DNA from: Sphingomonas endolithica
GTDB lineage: Bacteria; Pseudomonadota; Alphaproteobacteria; Sphingomonadales; Sphingomonadaceae
Direction of reading: 5' to 3'
DNA length: 64,000 nucleotides
Assembly: GCF_025231525.1 (NCBI RefSeq)
Contig: NZ_CP103057.1
Coordinates: forward strand, 310,001 to 374,000
Shown here: positions 61,035 to 64,000 of the stretch, one piece after another
Layout of the letters: every line of letters starts with the position of its first letter
Position numbering within the stretch: position 1 is the stretch's first letter
Position numbers and translations under genes: made by a program
The notes under the pieces: model-generated
Databases searched by the model: none
The model's input: only the letters and a program-made list of their open reading frames with translations
What the model was told of the DNA's origin: nothing

Positions 61035-61288
61035 GCGGACGTGGTGGGCCTGCTCAGGTTGATATGCAACGTTCCTGTTCTAGCCTCCGAGTAACAGTGC
61101 ACGGAGCTATAGGCTAAGCGGCCTGCTTTTCACGAAACGCGATGTTGGTTGAAAGTAGCAACGATCGTGGTAGCAGAGCCCGTTGCTGTGCCGGAAGCGA
61201 TTTACCTACGTCAGGGGATTGCGCGCGTTGCTGCCCCGGCATGGCAACACCTATCAAAGAGTGTTCCCGGTACTCCAACCCGAATAGC
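61035..61288. other. Stretch without supported genes
   Basis: Nothing convincing on either strand. It likely holds the promoter of the small minus-strand genes. The terminator of the PEP-CTERM gene follows. Confidence 0.5.
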
Positions 61289-61322
61289 AAAAAAGCCGCC
61301 AGCCTTTCGGCCAGCGGCTTCT
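61289..61322 (-). terminator. Rho-independent terminator of the PEP-CTERM gene
   Basis: Minus strand: AGCCGCTGGCC-GAAA-GGCTGGCGGCT followed by TTTTT. An 11-pair stem with two G-U pairs, GNRA-like loop and U-run, 23 bases after the stop. Confidence 0.85.
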
Positions 61323-61344
61323 CTATCGCGTGACGAAGTGATGC

Positions 61345-62022
61345 TTATGCGTAGCTGACGGTCGTCTTGACTGCACTGCGACGACGCATGGCAAAGCCAA
61401 CTGCACCCATGCCGAGGATCATCATAGCCCACGTGGCTGGCTCAGGGACGGCGCCGGTAGCAGCGACGGAGTTGAAGGAGAAGGAGGCCGGGTCAGCGGT
61501 GGTGCTACCGCTGAAGTTAACGCGACCGATCGATCCATCGCTGAACGTGCCCGTCAGCGTATTGGCGCCATTGAACAGAACGTTGCGGAAATCGACGCTG
61601 GCACTTGGGTTGGCAGTGGTGCCGAAGTTCACGCGGAATGCAGAGTAGGCGCCTGGATCGAAGTTAGTCGCCCCGTAGGTCAGCGTCGCCGCCTTGGAAG
61701 GAAGCAGCGTCTCCGAAGGCGTTCCGACACCTGGTGAATTATCGGTGCCGCCGTTGATGGAGCCACCACCAAAGTTGTCGATGTTCGTGATGTTGTAGAT
61801 CGAGCCACCATCGAGCGTAAGTGCAAGGCTGGTGAGATACGGTGTTGTGTCAGATCCAGCGGTGGTGTTAGTCACGCGGAACTTGGGCTGATCCACACCG
61901 CTGCCTGTGCCATTCGGGCTGCCTAGGTTCGTGCCCACCTCGACCAGAAACGTACCCGCATAGGCTGGGGCTGCGCTAAGCGTTAGAGCACCGACCAGCG
62001 CGGTTGCCATCATTTTCTTCAT
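61345..62022 (-). CDS. PEPxxWA-CTERM sorting-domain exported protein
   Basis: A 225-residue exported protein: signal MKKMMATALVGALTLSAAPAYA, a beta-rich Gly/Asn/Thr domain, and at the C-terminus VPEPATWAMMILGMGAVGFA then MRRRSA. That is the PEP-CTERM signal (motif, membrane helix, Arg cluster) processed by exosortase for export to the outer surface or matrix. GGGAAA precedes the start. The strong terminator and CtrA-type site suggest an independent, possibly cell-cycle-linked gene rather than a phage virion gene. Confidence 0.9.
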   Translation of the reverse strand: MKKMMATALVGALTLSAAPAYAGTFLVEVGTNLGSPNGTGSGVDQPKFRVTNTTAGSDTTPYLTSLALTLDGGSIYNITNIDNFGGGSINGGTDNSPGVGTPSETLLPSKAATLTYGATNFDPGAYSAFRVNFGTTANPSASVDFRNVLFNGANTLTGTFSDGSIGRVNFSGSTTADPASFSFNSVAATGAVPEPATWAMMILGMGAVGFAMRRRSAVKTTVSYA

Positions 62023-62059
62023 TAAAGTTTCCCTATCCTACCGTGAGCCAACTTGGCAA

Positions 62060-62074
62060 TTAACCTGCTGTTAA
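62060..62074 (-). promoter_or_regulatory. CtrA-type site upstream of the PEP-CTERM gene
   Basis: TTAA-CAGCAGG-TTAA on the minus strand, 37 bases before the ATG: exact spacing of the CtrA recognition sequence TTAA-N7-TTAA. CtrA is conserved in sphingomonads. Binding is inference. Confidence 0.45.
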
Positions 62075-62209
62075 TCTTTTCGGTACGCCGGGCCCGATTA
62101 GCGGTCAACAAGCTGAGTTGTGGCGCCGTCCCTTTTTCGCACGATTTGCCAATGGATGGTAAAAAGGGGTTCAAGTGTCCCGTTTTGGGGCATCTTCTGT
62201 TGCTCTTAA

Positions 62210-62386
62210 TTGCGGCCAGATCAGAGGCTGATCAACGCCACGCCAGCCGCGCGCGACGTGTTGGGGCGCTTCCACATGATCGATGTCGAGACGACTTACA
62301 CGATCGCTACGGCGAGCGGTGGGTCAGGAACGCGTGCAGGCGAGCTGATCGTGTCTAACTGTGCCGAGCCTCACCCGGCGACATAG
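62210..62386 (+). pseudogene. Possible fragment of a phage protein
   Basis: An open stretch reading LINATPAARDVLGRFHMIDV then ETTYTIATASGGSGTRAGEL and IVSNCAEPHPAT. It looks like the end of a structural protein but has no ATG or ribosome site and starts right after a TAA. Overlaps the minus-strand gene at 62371 by 16 bases. Confidence 0.35.
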
Positions 62387-62613
62387 GGGTGCGCAGCGCG
62401 CACCACCTCTGCGGCCTTGTCGATCGCCGCCAGATCGGCAGGGCTGCCGGTCGGGTGTATCGCCCAGTTCGTTCGGATGTTGAACGCGAGGGACAGTTTC
62501 TCGACCTCGCCAACCGCCTTCCGCCACTTGGCCGCCTTGCTACCAGCTGCGCCGGTGAGGATCTCGGCCAGGATGTCGCGCGGCGTCGAAGGGGTCGGAA
62601 TGCTGTCGCTCAC
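62371..62613 (-). CDS. Hypothetical protein (80 aa)
   Basis: MSDSIPTPSTPRDILAEILT then SKAAKWRKAVGEVEKLS and ADLAAIDKAAEVVRAA. Helical, Ala-rich. GTG start overlaps the stop of the SANT-like gene (GTGA), so they form an operon. No domain recognised. Confidence 0.6.
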   Translation of the reverse strand: MSDSIPTPSTPRDILAEILTGAAGSKAAKWRKAVGEVEKLSLAFNIRTNWAIHPTGSPADLAAIDKAAEVVRAAHPYVAG

Positions 62614-62777
62614 CGCGCGTCAATCGGTATGTCGAGTGCCCGCGCCTTGTATTTTACGCCGATCAAAGTTCGCCCCAGTTCGTCCGCGACATCCTCGATT
62701 GTCGATCCCTCGGCAAGAAGCACACGAAGCATCGCAACCTCGTCATCGGTCCAGTTCCGGTAGTTCCGTCCGTCCAT
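62610..62777 (-). CDS. Small SANT/Myb-like protein (55 aa)
   Basis: MDGRNYRNWTDDEVAMLRVL then LAEGSTIEDVADELGRTLIG and VKYKARALDIPIDAR. Pattern W.DDE...L...G.....A..LGRT...V..KA matches the SANT/GcrA-like fold, as in the host protein at 6778-6957. Overlaps the next gene by GTGA. Likely DNA-binding. Confidence 0.7.
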   Translation of the reverse strand: MDGRNYRNWTDDEVAMLRVLLAEGSTIEDVADELGRTLIGVKYKARALDIPIDAR

Positions 62778-62802
62778 CTATCTTCAACCTCGACTTCGCT
62801 CG

Positions 62803-62994
62803 TTACGGTGCGGGTTGGTTTGGGTTCATGCTAGCAGCACGCGCGGGCAACGCTTGGCTTCCCTTCACCGGCACGTGTGGCTCTTTCCGGACAGCCCGAA
62901 GGCCCATCCAAGCGAAATAGAGTGCCGTCGCTACGATCAACGCGAAGATGATCTTCGCGGCTGCGCTTGGGCGTTTATTTCCTCGGTTGCTCAT
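62803..62994 (-). CDS. Small membrane protein (63 aa)
   Basis: MSNRGNKRPSAAAKIIFALI with helix IIFALIVATALYFAWMGL (about 15-32) and a basic, Pro-rich tail. Single-pass, N-terminus inside by the positive-inside rule. Unknown role. Confidence 0.5.
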   Translation of the reverse strand: MSNRGNKRPSAAAKIIFALIVATALYFAWMGLRAVRKEPHVPVKGSQALPARAASMNPNQPAP

Positions 62995-63072
62995 CCCGAC
63001 CGCCTACGGGATTGACGATGCGGATTAAAGCCGCAACTTTGGCTCTAGGGGAGATCGAGCGACGTAGCCGAG

Positions 63073-63225
63073 CTAGCCAGCCAAGCCTGCAATCCAGTTG
63101 GTTACGTTACTGATTAGTTGGATCTGCAGGTGGTTGGCGACCAGCACCCCGACGATCGTCACAGCCAGGGCGCCAATTGCGACCTTTAACCAACGCCTTG
63201 TATTCTTCCGCTGGTTGTCGATCAT
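63073..63225 (-). CDS. Small membrane protein (50 aa)
   Basis: MIDNQRKNTRRWLKVAIGAL with helix VAIGALAVTIVGVLVANHL, ending NVTNWIAGLAG. ATG overlaps the stop of the YozE-like gene (ATGA). Unknown role. Confidence 0.55.
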   Translation of the reverse strand: MIDNQRKNTRRWLKVAIGALAVTIVGVLVANHLQIQLISNVTNWIAGLAG

Positions 63226-63464
63226 CGCGGTTCCTGGCTTTGCCAATCGTTCTCGGCGTCTTCCACGGCCTGAAAGGTGTCGCCATCCGCCTGCTGCCTA
63301 CGCAGGTGCGATCGCACCGCTTCCGGGTCACCGTTCTTTGGGAACGTGCGATCGGCCCGCGCGGCGTCGGCTAGGCCATCGACCCAGTCACCTCGGTCTC
63401 GTTGATCGAGTAGCCATCGCCCGAACGCTACCGTTGGCTCCGAATCGGGTGCGTTGTCATTCAT
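63222..63464 (-). CDS. YozE/SAM-like domain protein
   Basis: An 80-residue protein: VAFGRWLLDQRDRGDWVDGL then FPKNGDPEAVRSHLRRQQAD and ALVED-like AVEDAENDWQS. This is the YozE SAM-like fold (short helical bundle), frequent in alphaproteobacterial phages and islands. The MNDNAPD start has AGGG upstream; the ATG at 63521 is less likely. Divergent from the 63601 gene across the LexA site. Confidence 0.75.
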   Translation of the reverse strand: MNDNAPDSEPTVAFGRWLLDQRDRGDWVDGLADAARADRTFPKNGDPEAVRSHLRRQQADGDTFQAVEDAENDWQSQEPR

Positions 63465-63511
63465 TGGATTGCCCTTTTTGATCCACCGCGCTCCCTTCGC
63501 ACCGCTCGCCT

Positions 63512-63526
63512 GTTCCTGCAATGTTC
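63512..63526 (+). promoter_or_regulatory. LexA (SOS) box upstream of the umuD operon
   Basis: GTTC-CTGCAAT-GTTC, exact match to GTTC-N7-GTTC, between divergent genes. It lies 75 bases before the 67-residue gene that leads into umuD. A further GAAC at 63531 makes GTTC-TTGC-GAAC. Suggests SOS control of the mutagenesis genes. Confidence 0.7.
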
Positions 63527-63600
63527 TTGCGAACCGGACGGCGATGCGCGTAGCTGGGGCACGCCGCCGACGCGGTGATAGGACATTGCTGGAGGATTAC

Positions 63601-63804
63601 ATGCAGCACGATCTGCAACTGCGCGCGGCTGCGCGCGCGATTTACGATGCCTGCTATCCAACTGAGGAATGGGCGCCTGTGCGCTTCGATGAAGCAGAGC
63701 GGTTCGGCACGGTGCATTATCGCCAGGCTGTCGGCGCTGCCCAGGAAGCACGAAGCGCTCTCGGTGCACAGCACGATCAGCTCCTATTCGCGTCGATCCT
63801 CTAG
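63601..63804 (+). CDS. Hypothetical protein in the umuD operon (67 aa)
   Basis: MQHDLQLRAAARAIYDACYP then TEEWAPVRFDEAERFGTVHY and RQAVGAAQEARSALG. Excellent GGAGG site 6-7 bases before ATG. The umuD frame begins 1 base after its TAG, so it is co-transcribed from the LexA-boxed promoter. Unknown role. Confidence 0.7.
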   Translation: MQHDLQLRAAARAIYDACYPTEEWAPVRFDEAERFGTVHYRQAVGAAQEARSALGAQHDQLLFASIL

Positions 63805-63805
63805 G

Positions 63806-64000
63806 GTGGACCCGCTTAATGGCCGCCGACTGACCCGCCCAGCACACGTTCGCTTGTCGAATGGCCTGAAGCTCCACGAGATCCCATACGAGCTGGTGCC
63901 GCGCGAGGTGCCGCTATTCCTCTGCCGAACCCCGGCGGGCTTCCCCTCACCTGCCCAAGACGACATGGAGGAGCCGATCGATCTCGGTGCTTGGCTGGTC
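63806..64000 (+). CDS. umuD: UmuD-like LexA/S24-family peptidase, partial
   Basis: The first 65 codons of an error-prone polymerase V autoproteolytic subunit: VPLFLCRTPAGFPSPAQDDM then EEPIDLGAWLV. The A-G cleavage site (PAGFPSP) is present; the Ser-Lys active site would lie beyond the right edge. It is self-cleaved after DNA damage and then activates UmuC, expected next. GTG at 63806 is the assumed start; an earlier in-frame GTG exists. Confidence 0.8.
   Translation, partial: MDPLNGRRLTRPAHVRLSNGLKLHEIPYELVPREVPLFLCRTPAGFPSPAQDDMEEPIDLGAWLV

Noticed and set aside
62053..62358. 101-codon plus-strand frame after the PEP-CTERM promoter
   Set aside because: No ribosome site or similarity, and it runs through the CtrA-type site and promoter of the minus-strand gene.
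1..64000. CRISPR array, rRNA operon, insertion sequence with transposase
   Set aside because: No regularly spaced direct repeats, rRNA-like sequence or transposase frame was seen anywhere in the window.

Overview
The window looks like part of a chromosome from a Sphingomonas-like alphaproteobacterium (family Sphingomonadaceae). The basis is high G+C, the gene families present (a large TonB-dependent receptor, a PEPxxWA-CTERM protein, a DUF6628-type protein), LexA sites of the alphaproteobacterial GTTC-N7-GTTC type, a CtrA-type TTAA-N7-TTAA site, and many paired GC-rich palindromic repeats between genes. No rRNA, tRNA or CRISPR array was seen, so the taxonomy is inferred.

Host part, 1-43233. 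It starts inside an RND efflux pump (permease cut by the window edge, plus its lipoprotein adaptor). Next come a DUF188 protein, a DbpA-type DEAD-box helicase, a BaiN-like flavoprotein, a GreA/GreB-like factor with a tiny SANT-like protein, an ABC-F ATPase, and a two-component cluster (two single-domain receivers and a hybrid kinase ending in an Hpt domain). A VioB-type ferritin-like protein, several small unknowns, a UvrD helicase with a LexA box at its start, a lipoprotein and a TonB-dependent receptor follow. From 22.8 to 26.6 kb lies a phosphate-economy block: btaA and btaB (betaine lipid synthesis) and a PiT phosphate transporter behind a clear triple Pho box. Then come an MHS-family transporter, rsmD, an rluB-like pseudouridine synthase, a receiver protein, an AmpG-like permease and a TPR gene broken by an in-frame TGA. 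A tightly packed minus-strand operon runs lapA-like, pyrF, unknown, trpF, trpB, small membrane protein, trpA, accD, folC. Between accD and folC sits a DUF559 nuclease gene framed by near-perfect inverted palindromic repeats. A patatin-like lipase and an EEP-family hydrolase close the host part.

Prophage part, from 43.4 kb to at least 60 kb. A tyrosine integrase and an excisionase lead into an early operon with overlapping stops and starts (small unknowns, CHC2/Toprim primase, RecA-like helicase, DUF5681 protein, three small related genes). A late block follows with P22/T7-like DNA-ejection proteins, including a transglycosylase split over two frames, then a tail-associated protein, a frameshifted DUF1996 gene and an acyltransferase that may alter the host surface. 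I found no terminase large subunit, portal, scaffold, capsid or tail-tube gene, so the element is a cryptic prophage or a satellite. Two late transcription units are each preceded by a copy of the same element: a sigma70-like promoter, a stem-loop hiding the Shine-Dalgarno, and a 28-codon leader ORF whose stop overlaps the next start.

Right end, 60.1-64.0 kb. This holds small minus-strand genes, a PEPxxWA-CTERM protein with a CtrA-type site, and the start of a LexA-boxed umuD operon cut by the window edge. Where the prophage ends is not resolved. Three genes in the window are broken by single-base events (31.97 kb TPR gene, 52.6 kb transglycosylase, 58.1 kb DUF1996). Each could be real decay, programmed recoding or an assembly error.
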